From positions 1 through 64,000 of the forward strand of contig CXTY01000039.1 in assembly GCA_001404055.1 (NCBI GenBank): DNA of 64,000 bases, in the 5' to 3' direction. The notes below the pieces were generated by a model that did no database searches, had not been told where the DNA came from, and was given only the letters and a program-made list of their open reading frames with translations. Of the stretch, positions 31,193-40,997 are shown in pieces. Positions within the stretch are counted from its first letter, which is position 1; the number at the start of each line of letters is the position of its first letter. A program made the translations under genes and the position numbers. The DNA comes from Roseibium album (GTDB taxonomy: Bacteria; Pseudomonadota; Alphaproteobacteria; Rhizobiales; Stappiaceae).

Positions 31193-31260
31193 TCCGTCTC
31201 GCCTTCTTCAAGCTTGGTGCCCGTGCCTAGCACGAAGATCGACGGCTCGCCAGACATGCA

Positions 31261-31290
31261 AAACGCCGCGACTGATTTGTCGCGGCGTTT
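31261..31290 (-). terminator. hairpin terminator of the chemoreceptor gene
   Basis: AAACGCCGCGAC and GTCGCGGCGTTT form a 12-bp perfect stem with a 6-base loop, 17 bases past the chemoreceptor stop. It resembles a Rho-independent terminator with a short T-run. Confidence 0.75.
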
Positions 31291-31306
31291 GTTACTTGCA
31301 ATGAGA

Positions 31307-33313
31307 TTAAGCGGTTCGGACGCCTTGCAGGAAGTCCGCGATTTCCTGACGGATCAGGGAACCTTGTTCGCCAAGGGATTCTGCAAGTTTTTCGACCTCA
31401 GCACCGTTGGTGCGTGCAATTTCAGCCGCGGAACCAACTGCTTCCATGCGCGACACCCCGTCTTCAGAACGAGACGATGCGCTGGAGACATTGTGACTGA
31501 TTGCCTGTACGGCCTCGTCCTGCTGTTCCACTGCCGCAGCAACCGCAGAGGCCAGTCCTTCCATATCGGAAATGATCTTGTTGACATCTTCGATAGCGCG
31601 AACGGCCTGACCTGACGATCCCTGGATCGCTTCAATCTGCGTAGCGATATCTTCGGTCGCCTTGGAAGTCTGATCAGCAAGCTGCTTCACTTCTGCAGCG
31701 ACGACCGCGAACCCTTTCCCTGCTTCTCCGGCACGGGCGGCTTCGATCGTTGCATTCAGGGCAAGCAGGTTTGTCTGATTGGCAATGTCGCGAATGAGCC
31801 CCATAACCTCACCTATCCGGTCTGCTGCTCCTGACAGCTCCTGCATCGTTGACACGGTAGAAGAAGCGCTTTGTACGGCCTGCTTGGCAACTTCCGTAGA
31901 TTTGTTGGCTTGTCCAGCGATCTCGGCAATGGATGCGGCCAGCTCTTCTGCAGAATGCGCTGCCGAAGTTACGTTTTCCGCAGCCGTTCTCACCGCACCT
32001 GCCGCTTCGTTGGACTGATCGGCAACATCATCAGCCGACTGTTCCATCGATTGCGAGGTTTGCTTCAGTTCATCATTGGAACGGTCAAGGCTCACCAGCG
32101 CATCCGATACAGTTCCTTCAAACCGTCCGATGAGACCGTCCAGCCTTTCAACCCGTTCCGAGCGCTGACGGTTTTCGAGATCTTGCGATTCAGCCAGCTG
32201 AGCACGCTCAACGGCATTGTCACGGAAAACCTGCACCGTACGGCTCATGGAAGCGAGCTCTGAGTTGCCGGCGACTTCCGGAAGATCGAGGTCCGTTTGC
32301 CCGCTTGCCAGGGCCTCCATCGCCTCCTGCAGTCGTCCGAGCGGAAGTGAAATCGATTGACCGATCAGCAGCGCGATGGCCGGAAGGAGCAAAAGCAAAC
32401 CGATTATGGTACCGCCTATTGCATACATCGCGATTGATCGCGCCATCTCAAGCTGGCCCGACGCTTCCTTTTGAATTGTTAAACCGGCCTCATTCAACGC
32501 GGCGATACGCGGCGGAACAAGATCAAAAAGGGTTTCAACCAATTCGGCATGACCTGCTTTTTCAGCTGTCGCAACGCTGTATTCGCCGAACGTCGTGTTG
32601 TACCGGGCCATATTGTCGGCCAGTTCTTTCTTGATCGCGTCGGAGATGTAGACTTTCTTCAACAGCTTTTCAAAAGCGGCAAACTGGGTTTCAAAAACCT
32701 CAACTGCAGCAGGCGTCCTGTTCAGCGTAAACTCCTTTTCGGAAAGCTGAACAGCCAGAATTGCTCTTGCCAGTTTTTCAAAATCCGGCCCACCACCGAA
32801 TTTCATCTCTTCTGACAATCGATGTTTCACCGCGCCTGCAGCTTCATTCAAGACAGCCAGATAGCCTTGCGAGCTGTCATAACCGATTTTCTGTTGCGCA
32901 GCATCGAGCATTTCGAATGCGCCGAAGGTTCCCTCCAGGGTGTCTTTCACATCCAGGGCTTCTGCCGAATAATTTGAAGCTGCGGGGTTATCTGCAACTT
33001 TAGCCAGTTTCGACCTGGCTTGTTCCAGAGTTGTACCAAAAGCCTGATAGCGCTCCGAGGAGGGCGCGCTCAGGTATTGTTTCTCGATGTGCCGCAGTGA
33101 AGCGGCCGTTTCTGACAACTCGCCAACTTGTTCGGCCAGAACGGAGCTGTCATTCATGCGTTTGAACGCGGAATTAAGTTCGCTCTGGCTCCAGAAAAAG
33201 ACGCCACCGATTGCCAGCAAACCGACTATCGTAAACAAACTTAGGGTGAGAATTCTTATCTTGACCGTCAATTTGGCCAAGAGATTAATTGGTGATTGCG
33301 ATCTTAAGGCCAC
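31307..33313 (-). CDS. methyl-accepting chemotaxis protein
   Basis: A 668-residue membrane chemoreceptor. Helix 1 is near residues 18-40. A long helical periplasmic domain (about 45-295) has the all-alpha look of HBM/4-helix sensors. Helix 2 is near 300-325 and is followed by HAMP. The signalling domain is at about 400-660, with the conserved hairpin tip around [21 protein letters not shown]. No C-terminal CheR pentapeptide is present. It starts at GTG after a GGGGA site. Ligand unknown. Confidence 0.93.
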   Translation of the reverse strand: MALRSQSPINLLAKLTVKIRILTLSLFTIVGLLAIGGVFFWSQSELNSAFKRMNDSSVLAEQVGELSETAASLRHIEKQYLSAPSSERYQAFGTTLEQARSKLAKVADNPAASNYSAEALDVKDTLEGTFGAFEMLDAAQQKIGYDSSQGYLAVLNEAAGAVKHRLSEEMKFGGGPDFEKLARAILAVQLSEKEFTLNRTPAAVEVFETQFAAFEKLLKKVYISDAIKKELADNMARYNTTFGEYSVATAEKAGHAELVETLFDLVPPRIAALNEAGLTIQKEASGQLEMARSIAMYAIGGTIIGLLLLLPAIALLIGQSISLPLGRLQEAMEALASGQTDLDLPEVAGNSELASMSRTVQVFRDNAVERAQLAESQDLENRQRSERVERLDGLIGRFEGTVSDALVSLDRSNDELKQTSQSMEQSADDVADQSNEAAGAVRTAAENVTSAAHSAEELAASIAEIAGQANKSTEVAKQAVQSASSTVSTMQELSGAADRIGEVMGLIRDIANQTNLLALNATIEAARAGEAGKGFAVVAAEVKQLADQTSKATEDIATQIEAIQGSSGQAVRAIEDVNKIISDMEGLASAVAAAVEQQDEAVQAISHNVSSASSRSEDGVSRMEAVGSAAEIARTNGAEVEKLAESLGEQGSLIRQEIADFLQGVRTA

Positions 33314-33452
33314 CAGCGTATGTCCCCTTAAACACTGTCCTGACTGTAAGCCTCCATTAAAATTGCCAATTTACTGTTAATAAGACAGCAACCATAAGTT
33401 ACCGTTACGGCAGAAATCCCAGGACTTCCCTACCTTTTTTTCGAGGATCTCA

Positions 33453-34328
33453 TTGAATTCACTCGCCAAAGCAGCCCCCGTAATTTTCGTTCTTTTATGG
33501 TCTACAGGGTTCGTCGGCTCCAAGCTTGGCGCGCCTTACATCACACCTATGGCGTTTCTAACCATCAGATTTGTCTTGGTTATTCCCGTTCTTCTTGTCC
33601 TGGCATTGCTGCTTTCGAAGTCTTGGCCTAAGTCACACGCAATGGTTGTGCATTGTATCGTCACCGGAATGCTGGTTCATGGCATTTATCTTGGCGGCGT
33701 GTTCTGGGCAATCAAGCAGGGGATGCCGGCGGGAGCTTCTTCGATCATCGTGGGATTGCAACCGGTGCTGACTGCGCTCATAGCCGTCTCGCTTCTCGGC
33801 GAAACCATTTCCAGAAAACACTGGCTCAGTATGGCAATCGGGGCGGCAGGTCTCGTTCTTGTACTTGGCCCCAGATTCGACACCAGCGGTACAGGCATCT
33901 CCGCAATCACGGTCACCGTCGTGTTGGCCTCAGTTATCGCCATCAGTCTCGGCACCGTCTACCAGAAGCGGTTCGTACCCCAAACCAACCTGCTCACAGC
34001 GACGATATGGCAATATGTCGGTGCACTGCTTGTCACGATACCGCTCAGTCTTTTTGAAAGTTGGCAAATCACCTGGTCCGGTGATCTGATATTTGCCATG
34101 GCCTGGCTGGTGCTTGTTTTGTCTGTCGGAGCGGTTCTGCTGCTCATGCTTTTGATCCGGGAAGGCGCCGTATCTCAAGTTGCGAGCTTGTTCTATCTGG
34201 TGCCGGTAGCAACTGCAGTTGAAAGCTATTTTCTTTTCGGTGAAAAATTGCTGCCCATCCAAATGGCCGGTATGGCCCTTGTGATTGGTGCTGTCCTGAC
34301 AATCAGGAACACAACGAAAAAATCGTGA
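33453..34328 (+). CDS. EamA/DMT-family transporter
   Basis: A 291-residue inner-membrane transporter with ten predicted helices in two EamA repeats of about 140 residues. LLWSTGFVGSKLGAPY near the N terminus and GVFWAIKQGMPAGASS in the first repeat are typical of RhaT/YdcZ-type exporters. The start is a TTG with GAGG seven bases upstream. No ATG lies near. Substrate unknown, often amino acids or nucleotides in this family. Confidence 0.88.
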   Translation: MNSLAKAAPVIFVLLWSTGFVGSKLGAPYITPMAFLTIRFVLVIPVLLVLALLLSKSWPKSHAMVVHCIVTGMLVHGIYLGGVFWAIKQGMPAGASSIIVGLQPVLTALIAVSLLGETISRKHWLSMAIGAAGLVLVLGPRFDTSGTGISAITVTVVLASVIAISLGTVYQKRFVPQTNLLTATIWQYVGALLVTIPLSLFESWQITWSGDLIFAMAWLVLVLSVGAVLLLMLLIREGAVSQVASLFYLVPVATAVESYFLFGEKLLPIQMAGMALVIGAVLTIRNTTKKS

Positions 34329-34346
34329 TCTTTCGATCCTGCGTGC

Positions 34347-35237
34347 TCATTGCGGCACTGGCTCCACCACGTCAACGCGTTGTTTCTGGCGTTCCCAGTA
34401 TTTGCGTTGCCGGGAAATTGCTGCATTCAACTCGCCGCCAAGAATGAAAACCAAGGCGCAGATATATAAGAATATTATCGCCGTCATGATCCCTGCCAGG
34501 CCTCCATATGTGGAGACGTAGTTCGCAAAGCTGGCCAGATAGGCGCCAAAGACACTGCCGGCAACGATCCACATGACGAGCGTAGCCAGAATTCCCGGCC
34601 AGAGATCCACAAATGACCTTCGCCCCGCTGGCAGAAGCCAATGTGCGATAAAAAGCCCGATGATCAGGAGCGATCCTGCAAGCGTGTATCTAGCGACGTC
34701 AATCGTAAGCAGAAAAGCTTCTACTTTCGGCACGTATGCCGTCAGAGCCGTCAACGCCAGGGGCGCCAGAACCACGAGGAACGTATAAGCCAACAGGATG
34801 GCAGCTCCCAAGAGCACCAGGAGGAGCGACTGTAGGCGCAACAAAAGAAACGATCTGTTGTCTTGCTGACGGTACGCCCGGTTCAGCGCCGTGCGCAGTG
34901 CTTCAACACCATTTGAGGAAAACCACAGCGCCGCCACAGCGCCAAAGGTCAGCAAATCACTTCGCCGAACCGTCAGAACATTTTCAATTTCGCGCACAAC
35001 GGGTGCTGCGACTTTCTCCGGCCATGCGTCGAAAACAAGGTCAGACACGGCGTCAGCTGCGCCGTTGTAACCCAAAAATGCTGCCAGGGAAGTTATGAAA
35101 ATCAGGAGCGGAAAAATGGCGAGCAGCACTGACAAGGCCACGTGACTTGCCATGGCAAACCCGTCATCCCGGGTGAAGTGACCGATGGCGTCCTTGAGGA
35201 CAGCATAGATAACCAGAACTGTTTGGCGGGCGCTCAT
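34347..35237 (-). CDS. YihY/BrkB family inner-membrane protein
   Basis: A 296-residue protein with six predicted membrane helices of the YihY/BrkB (once called ribonuclease BN) family. The motifs ALWFSSNGVEALRTALNRAY (residues about 103-122) and WLLPAGRRSF are characteristic. Function is not established, and the old nuclease label is a misassignment. Convergent with the DMT transporter gene (18-base gap). Confidence 0.9.
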   Translation of the reverse strand: MSARQTVLVIYAVLKDAIGHFTRDDGFAMASHVALSVLLAIFPLLIFITSLAAFLGYNGAADAVSDLVFDAWPEKVAAPVVREIENVLTVRRSDLLTFGAVAALWFSSNGVEALRTALNRAYRQQDNRSFLLLRLQSLLLVLLGAAILLAYTFLVVLAPLALTALTAYVPKVEAFLLTIDVARYTLAGSLLIIGLFIAHWLLPAGRRSFVDLWPGILATLVMWIVAGSVFGAYLASFANYVSTYGGLAGIMTAIIFLYICALVFILGGELNAAISRQRKYWERQKQRVDVVEPVPQ

Positions 35238-35397
35238 GAGACCTGATGTGGCCTTTGTGGTGGGGGCCCGTCAAGAGGCCAAAACAGTGCCCCCTCCAAA
35301 AGACCAAGAATTTCTGGCTCGACAAATGGACGTGTGCAACGCAACATAGCTTCAACAAATAGCGCCGCTGCGCAACAAATGAAAACGGAGATCGTCC

Positions 35398-37086
35398 ATG
35401 TCACCTGCCGCCATGCAGACCGCAGATACGCCATTGAGTCTGACAGATCGAACGCAGGCTGCCGTAGAAAGCCTGGACAGCCTGCTTGATCTCGCAGCGC
35501 AACGTGTCCGCGGTCGCGTCGTCGAGGACGGACGCATTTCCGCCAGTCGAATGGAGCAGGAGCAACGGGCGACGCACGGGTTGGCCTGGCTGGCAACTTA
35601 CGTGGAATCCCTGCGCCAGTTGGACGCCTATGCCCGGCGCCTGGCCACTGAAGGCCGTTATGGGCCATTGGAAGACAAGATCGTTCAATTGGGATTTTCT
35701 GAATACCTCTCGCAAGTCTTCGGCGGCATACCGATGAACCAGGGTGAGACTGTTCGCCTGGCCGATCTTGGCATTACGTCTGAAGAGGCCCTGACCTTCC
35801 AGACAACGGAAATTGCATCGCTGATTGAAACGGGCAATTCCCCGCAGCTTCGACAGGAGCTCACAAGCCTGATCCGCGATCAGGCCGGCCATTCGACCTT
35901 CGGCGATCCCGGGCTCGACGAAACCATGGAGCAGATCCGCAACGAAATGCGGAAGTTCGCCGAAGCTACAGTCGTGCCAAATGCCCATGAATGGCATCTC
36001 AAGAACGAATATATCCCGCTTGAAGTCGTCGAGCAAATGTCGGAACTGGGCGTATTCGGCCTGACGATTCCCGAAGAATACGGCGGACTTGGCCTCGGCA
36101 AGGAGGCCATGTGTGTTGTCTCCGAAGAACTCTCCAGAGCCTACATCGGTGTCGGGTCGCTCGGGACAAGGTCCGAAATTGCCGCCGAACTGATCCTCTG
36201 CGGTGGCACGCCGGAGCAGAAACAGCACTGGCTGCCAAAGATCGCATCGGGCGAAATTCTCCCGACGGCTGTCTTCACCGAACCCAACACGGGATCAGAC
36301 CTGGCTTCACTGAAGACACGTGCAGTGAAAGACGGTGATAGCTGGAAGGTCTCAGGCAACAAGACCTGGATAACGCATCCAGTCCGTGCCGATGTCATGA
36401 CACTGCTTGCCCGCACCAACCCTGAAGAGCCCGGATACAAGGGCCTTTCCATGTTCATCGCAGAAAAGCCGCGCGGGACTGACGAAGAGCCGTTTCCGGC
36501 AGAAGGCATGAGCGGCGGTGAAATTGAAGTGCTCGGCTACCGCGGCATGAAAGAGTATGAAATTGCCTTCGACGGATTTGAAGTCAAGGGCGAGAACCTG
36601 CTTGGTCAGGTGGAAGGCGAAGGTTTCAAGCAGCTGATGCAAACATTTGAAGGCGCCCGGATTCAAACAGCCGCCCGTGCTTTGGGCGTCGCCCAATCCG
36701 CACTGGATCTTGGGCTGCGATATGCCGAGGAGCGTATCCAGTTCGGCAAGGCCCTGGTCAACTTCCCGCGTGTCTCGGACAAACTGGCAATGATGACGGC
36801 TGAGCTCATGATCGCCCGACAGCTCACTTATTCTTCATCCTGGCAAAAGGATTCAGGCAAGCGCTGCGACCTTGAGGCAGGAATGGCCAAGCTTCTGGGA
36901 GCGCGTGTCGCATGGGCTGCGGCAGACAATGCCCTTCAGATCCACGGCGGCAACGGCTTTGCACTCGAGTATCCCGTATCACGCGTCCTGTGTGACGCGC
37001 GCATTCTCAACATTTTCGAAGGCGCGGCAGAAATCCAGGCACAGGTCATTGCCCGTCGTCTTCTAGAAACTCGCGGCAACGCGTAG
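35398..37086 (+). CDS. mcd: acyl-CoA dehydrogenase, probable (2S)-methylsuccinyl-CoA dehydrogenase
   Basis: A 562-residue flavoprotein. The first 165 residues are a helical extension not found in ordinary acyl-CoA dehydrogenases but present in methylsuccinyl-CoA dehydrogenase of the ethylmalonyl-CoA pathway, where it oxidises methylsuccinyl-CoA to mesaconyl-CoA during acetyl-CoA assimilation. The dehydrogenase core has GLTIPEEYGGLGLG, FTEPNTGSD (FAD/substrate), RIQFGKALVNFP and the base-bearing FEGAAEIQ (Glu about 542). A GGAG site seven bases before the ATG supports the start. The gene is single, with palindromic repeats downstream. If not Mcd, it is a closely related long-form dehydrogenase. 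Confidence 0.78.
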   Translation: MSPAAMQTADTPLSLTDRTQAAVESLDSLLDLAAQRVRGRVVEDGRISASRMEQEQRATHGLAWLATYVESLRQLDAYARRLATEGRYGPLEDKIVQLGFSEYLSQVFGGIPMNQGETVRLADLGITSEEALTFQTTEIASLIETGNSPQLRQELTSLIRDQAGHSTFGDPGLDETMEQIRNEMRKFAEATVVPNAHEWHLKNEYIPLEVVEQMSELGVFGLTIPEEYGGLGLGKEAMCVVSEELSRAYIGVGSLGTRSEIAAELILCGGTPEQKQHWLPKIASGEILPTAVFTEPNTGSDLASLKTRAVKDGDSWKVSGNKTWITHPVRADVMTLLARTNPEEPGYKGLSMFIAEKPRGTDEEPFPAEGMSGGEIEVLGYRGMKEYEIAFDGFEVKGENLLGQVEGEGFKQLMQTFEGARIQTAARALGVAQSALDLGLRYAEERIQFGKALVNFPRVSDKLAMMTAELMIARQLTYSSSWQKDSGKRCDLEAGMAKLLGARVAWAAADNALQIHGGNGFALEYPVSRVLCDARILNIFEGAAEIQAQVIARRLLETRGNA

Positions 37087-37135
37087 ACACAAGGCTGAAA
37101 TCGGGTCCATTGCGAGTTTTCGCAGCCCCTGTGCA

Positions 37136-37191
37136 ATCCCGGATTTAATCCGGGATCTGATCTAGTTGAGGCCCCGGATCGGGTCCGGGGC
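37136..37191. repeat. pair of REP-like palindromes downstream of mcd
   Basis: Two GC-rich hairpins lie in tandem: ATCCCGGAT-TTA-ATCCGGGAT (37136-37156) and GCCCCGGA-TCGGG-TCCGGGGC (37171-37191). Both carry the CCGGAT/ATCCGG core. They look like dispersed intergenic palindromes of the REP type, known in many Rhizobiales, and may also slow RNA decay or end transcription of mcd and the convergent DUF4399 gene. Confidence 0.65.
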
Positions 37192-37222
37192 AGCACGAAC
37201 AATTGTGTTGCGTTCCGACTGC

Positions 37223-37657
37223 CTACTTCACAGTAATCGTGATCTGCTCGGACATGACCGGCGGATCATGCGGAATATGACTCCAGTCGCCGAGCACGAG
37301 TTGGAGCGTGTGCTGTCCGGGTGATAGCTCGATGCTTGTTTCGGTCTGTCCGCCGCCAAAATGCTTGTGATTGTCATCGGCAGGGATCGACTCATTCAAT
37401 TCATCGCCTGCGAGCGTTTCATCAATGATCACGTGATGGTGCCCGGTGTGTTCCTTTTCCGTGCCGGCAGGCGCAACGCCCATTCCCGCCAGCCCAAACT
37501 GGATTGAAACCGGGCTTTGAACTGTGTCACCGTCTTTCAGGTTGATGAAGTAGACTTTCGCACCTTCAGGTGCCGGGGTTTCACCAGCCATCACCGGGCA
37601 AGCAATTGAAGCTACCGCAAGCGCGAGAGCACATGTCGTGACCTTGCGAAGTGTCAT
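37223..37657 (-). CDS. exported DUF4399 protein
   Basis: A 144-residue periplasmic protein of unknown function. A Sec signal peptide spans residues 1-25 (cleavage after PVMA). A beta-rich domain follows, starting with VYFINLKDGDTVQSPV. The histidine-rich patches EHTGHHHVIID and DDNHKHFGGGQTE are striking and conserved in the family, suggesting metal or ligand binding. AAGGAGG before the ATG at 37657 fixes the start. Confidence 0.85.
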   Translation of the reverse strand: MTLRKVTTCALALAVASIACPVMAGETPAPEGAKVYFINLKDGDTVQSPVSIQFGLAGMGVAPAGTEKEHTGHHHVIIDETLAGDELNESIPADDNHKHFGGGQTETSIELSPGQHTLQLVLGDWSHIPHDPPVMSEQITITVK

Positions 37658-37869
37658 GAAATCATTTCCTCCTTGCACGATCAAAATTCGACCGTGCAGT
37701 CTCTAGATCGGTGCTTTTGTGACTTAGCCATAATGAAAATCACACGTTCCGCACCACGCCCCGACACCACTGATCACAATGGATTGCAGGAATTGCCAAG
37801 ACAACCCTCTAATTCGGGCACATTGAAGGTTGGGGCGGCAAGGCTTATGTTAATAGCTGAACATCAACC

Positions 37870-38256
37870 GTGAGCCGTTTCATGAACACAACATTCGAAG
37901 ATCTCGGATTTGATCCTGAAATCCTTGGCCCGGAAGAAGAGCAGAAGCAGACTGTCCGACAGAAGCTTCTTGCAACGGCGCGCAAGGCGGCACGTCAAAT
38001 CCCCTTCATGGAGGACGTGGTCGCCGGATATTACTGCGCGCTTGATCCGGCAACGCCGACAAAGGTCCGCGCGACACTGTTCGCGGCCCTCGCCTATTTC
38101 GTATTGCCGATTGATACGATTCCCGATTTCCTCGTCGGTGTCGGGTTCGGTGACGACGCGACGATCCTGATGGCCACATTCGCCATGATCCGCAGCCATA
38201 TGCGGGACGATCATTACCAGGCGGCCCGGGAGGCCTTGAAGGACGGCGAACTCTAG
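37870..38256 (+). CDS. YkvA/DUF1232 family protein
   Basis: A 128-residue small protein with the DUF1232 core YFVLPIDTIPDFLVGVGFGDDATIL, read in parts near residues 77-102, which forms a membrane-associated helix pair. Function unknown. It may start at the GTG at 37870 or at the ATG at 37882. Neither has a strong ribosome site. Its 3' end overlaps the convergent gene by four bases. Confidence 0.82.
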   Translation: MSRFMNTTFEDLGFDPEILGPEEEQKQTVRQKLLATARKAARQIPFMEDVVAGYYCALDPATPTKVRATLFAALAYFVLPIDTIPDFLVGVGFGDDATILMATFAMIRSHMRDDHYQAAREALKDGEL

Positions 38257-38714
38257 TCGGAATTGCCGGTTGGCGGTTCTGTCTTTCGGCGTTGGTTTCC
38301 GTGCCAGGACCCAGATGTTCGCCCAGCGATCAGCCAGTAGACTGCACCTGCCAGAAACCCGGCTGACACTGCGACCGCGCTTCCTGGTCTGATTTCGGTG
38401 GTGTTGCCTGTTGTTCCCAGCGTCCACAGAAGAAACGCGACGAGCCCCGCAGCCGCAACATGAAAAACAATGCCGCGAAAACGGGCTATCTCAGCGACAA
38501 GAATCAGTAAGGCAGCTGGAACGAATGCCGTCGCCCCGATAACGCTGGCGCCAACCAGTCCGGTTCCAATCATCGTTGCAAAGGCAACAGGATCCTCATT
38601 GGGATGGGCGGATTGAAAAATTCCCCAGGCAAGAAAAATCCCACAAGCCATAAGGCCAAGGATAAACCCGCAGACGATCTTGAGGAGCTGCATCAGAAAC
38701 TTACCACCGTCCAA
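38253..38714 (-). CDS. small integral membrane protein, unknown
   Basis: A 153-residue protein with four predicted membrane helices (about 10-30, 45-75, 80-100 and 110-130) and a basic cytoplasmic tail. I do not recognise a family. The start is taken as TTG at 38714, with AAGGA six bases upstream. An ATG seven codons later (38693) has weaker support. Its stop overlaps the end of the DUF1232 gene on the other strand by four bases, an unusually tight convergent pair. Confidence 0.6.
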   Translation of the reverse strand: MDGGKFLMQLLKIVCGFILGLMACGIFLAWGIFQSAHPNEDPVAFATMIGTGLVGASVIGATAFVPAALLILVAEIARFRGIVFHVAAAGLVAFLLWTLGTTGNTTEIRPGSAVAVSAGFLAGAVYWLIAGRTSGSWHGNQRRKTEPPTGNSD

Positions 38715-38881
38715 GTCTTGTCCTTCCTTCAGCCGAGAAATCTAATTCTGACCTGACGCTTTGCCCGGCAAAATACAACAGAACCTTTTGTTGTTCGAGG
38801 TCTCCGACCGTGCGATCCGGAGCAATTGTGACACCGCTTCGAAAAAGCTACTGTTTGAGAAGCGAATCCTACTGATTTTGG

Positions 38882-39028
38882 TTGACTTTTGGCAGATTTC
38901 GCTGGATTTTACCAGCCGGCGTTAGGACACGCGCAGCAAGCACCTTGGCACATGAGTTCCGAGGGCTTTTGTGTATGTGATGAGCCAAGACCTAACGCTA
39001 CGTTGAAACGATAGAGGAGATTGCGACC
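38882..39028 (+). promoter_or_regulatory. promoter and structured 5' leader of infC
   Basis: TTGACT (38882-38887) and GATTTT (38905-38910) are 17 bases apart. The roughly 110-base leader has distant complementary blocks: GCGTTAGG (38919-38926) with CCTAACGC (38991-38998), and nested inside them CTTGGC (38944-38949) with GCCAAG (38984-38989). A 20-codon open frame (ATG 38952, stop TAG 39012-39014) ends against the infC ribosome site GAGGAG (39014-39019). The rest of the gap 38715-38881 shows nothing. Function of the fold is inferred. Confidence 0.45.
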
Positions 39029-39568
39029 ATTCGCCGTCCGTTCCGCGCCCCGCCTCCTACAAAGGATGGCCCGCGCACCAACCAAGAAATTCGCGTTCCC
39101 GAAGTCCAGTTGATTGACCATGAAGGCGACAACCGTGGCGTCGTGGCGACAGAAGAAGCGATGGAAATCGCTATGGATGCTGGCCTGGATCTAGTCGAAA
39201 TCCAGCCAAATGCCAAACCGCCAGTCTGCAAGATCCTGGACTATGGCCGGTACAAGTACCAGGCTCAGAAGAAGGCTGCAGAAACCCGCAAAAAGCAAAA
39301 GACCGTCGAGATCAAAGAGATCAAGATGCGTCCGAACATCGACACCCATGATTATGAGGTGAAGATGAGGAACATGCTGCGCTTCTTCAATGACGGTGAC
39401 AAGGTGAAGGTCACGCTCCGTTTCCGGGGCCGTGAAATGGCGCACCAGGATCTCGGCATGAAATTGCTGATCAAGGTCCGTGAGGAAACTGCTGAAATCG
39501 CCAAGGTCGAGTCTAATCCAAAGCTGGAAGGCCGCCAGATGGTGATGGTGCTGTCGCCTATCAAATAG
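39029..39568 (+). CDS. infC: translation initiation factor IF-3 (ATT start)
   Basis: IF-3 keeps 30S subunits free and checks the start codon. The frame has no ATG or GTG in the right place. The protein begins (M)RRPFRAPPP at an ATT codon, with GAGGAG nine bases upstream, giving a normal 179-residue product. Starting at the ATG at 39110 would remove 27 conserved residues. E. coli infC also starts at AUU, which lets IF-3 repress its own translation. Both domains are complete: [19 protein letters not shown] and [15 protein letters not shown] terminator follows. Confidence 0.95.
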   Translation: MRRPFRAPPPTKDGPRTNQEIRVPEVQLIDHEGDNRGVVATEEAMEIAMDAGLDLVEIQPNAKPPVCKILDYGRYKYQAQKKAAETRKKQKTVEIKEIKMRPNIDTHDYEVKMRNMLRFFNDGDKVKVTLRFRGREMAHQDLGMKLLIKVREETAEIAKVESNPKLEGRQMVMVLSPIK

Positions 39569-39593
39569 GTCGCACCACAGTTTGGAATTTCGA

Positions 39594-39619
39594 AACCCCG
39601 CCAGTTGGCGGGGTTTTTT
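39594..39619 (+). terminator. Rho-independent terminator of infC
   Basis: CCCCGCCA-GT-TGGCGGGG followed by six T residues, 25 bases past the infC stop. Confidence 0.92.
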
Positions 39620-39863
39620 GTTGGGGTGAGTTTCGCTTAATCGAGTACCTTGATTGGGTGGGAAGTTGGAATCGCAGAACTGACCAGAATGGGGCCGGAA
39701 GCTCATCGGCAGGTTCGGAATACGAAATTGGCGATGCGGACACTTGCACCGAAATGGTCGGCGCTAGGATCAGTCCATAGCCAACACCTTGGGACATGCG
39801 ATCAATGTCCACAATACGTCTCCACATCGGTCGATTACACGAATAACCAACACGCAGTTCCAT

Positions 39864-40862
39864 TCAGCAATACCGTTCAGGTCCGGCCCATTGCTCCGCT
39901 GTGTAACGGTCGCCGTGGGCCCAGCCAACTGGCAGCACAGCCTCAACACGTTCGAGGTCCGTTTCCGTGAGGCTCAATGCAGCACCCGAGATGCACTCGC
40001 GCAAGTGATCCACCGACCGCGTACCAGGGATCGGGATCACATGAGGTCCACGGGACAGCAGCCAAGCATTCGCCAACCCCGCCGCCGTTGTGCCCATCTC
40101 TGCTGCGAGTTTTCGGAAACCTTTCGAAATGCGCAGATTTTCCGTCAAGTTTGGCTCTATGAACCGCGGGTTGCCAGAGAGGAACGGCAGACTTGGGATC
40201 CGGTCGCGCGGGATCGGGTTGTCCGTCAGCAACGAGCGCCCCACAGGTGAGAAGGCCACCATAGCGACACCAAGCTCGGCGCAGGTCTGTACCAGTCCAA
40301 GATCAGGAAATCGTGTGGAGAGTGAATATTCTGACTGAACGGCGGCAACAGGAAAGGCTTTCATGGCGCGCCGCAGAGTTGAGGGCGCGACCTCCGAAAG
40401 TCCGATTGCGCGGACCTTGCCCTTCTCAACGAGCCGACCGAGATTTGTTGCCGTTTCTTCTGGTGTGAAGCGCGTATCGCGGCGATGCGCGTAAAATAGG
40501 TCCACACACTCTAGACCAAGCCGTTGCAACGATTTGTCCAGCTCAGTCTCAAGATGTTCCGCTGAATTGTCAAAGATGCGGTTGCCTTCCGGATCGCGGG
40601 TAATAGTTGCCTTTGTTGCGATAACGAAGTCTTCCCGCGCGCCCGGATTAGCTTTCAGGTAGGTCCCGAGAGCGGTTTCCGATTTTCCCATGCCGTAAAC
40701 ATTTGCTGTATCCAGGTGCGTGACACCCAAATCGCGACAAGCGTCGAGGATTGCGTGGCTCTCTGTCTCATTCGTGGGTCCATACATGTCGGAGAAGGAC
40801 ATCGCACCATAGCCGATTGCCCCTACTTCTGGCCCATTGGCACCCAATTTGCGTTTTTCCAT
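39864..40862 (-). CDS. aldo/keto reductase
   Basis: A 332-residue NADPH-dependent aldo/keto reductase of the YajO/auxin-induced type. The catalytic tetrad is complete: D51 and Y56 (HLDTANVYG), K84 (VIATKA) and H126 (FYAHRRD). The cofactor loop IPGTRSVDHLRE is near the C terminus. Start set at the ATG at 40862 (MEKRKLG). The 18-residue extension is not family-like. Substrate unknown. Lies 135 bases downstream of a monooxygenase gene on the same strand. Confidence 0.9.
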   Translation of the reverse strand: MEKRKLGANGPEVGAIGYGAMSFSDMYGPTNETESHAILDACRDLGVTHLDTANVYGMGKSETALGTYLKANPGAREDFVIATKATITRDPEGNRIFDNSAEHLETELDKSLQRLGLECVDLFYAHRRDTRFTPEETATNLGRLVEKGKVRAIGLSEVAPSTLRRAMKAFPVAAVQSEYSLSTRFPDLGLVQTCAELGVAMVAFSPVGRSLLTDNPIPRDRIPSLPFLSGNPRFIEPNLTENLRISKGFRKLAAEMGTTAAGLANAWLLSRGPHVIPIPGTRSVDHLRECISGAALSLTETDLERVEAVLPVGWAHGDRYTAEQWAGPERYC

Positions 40863-40997
40863 TTTCTTCTCTATCCGTTTGAAGAATTTCGCCTTTACGC
40901 AACGGCGTTTGGTCAACCGTTGAAATGTTGGTCACCGTGGTGATCATCAGTGGCCAGTTTGGAATGATAAATCCAGACCAAGGGTTCACCCGCCCCG

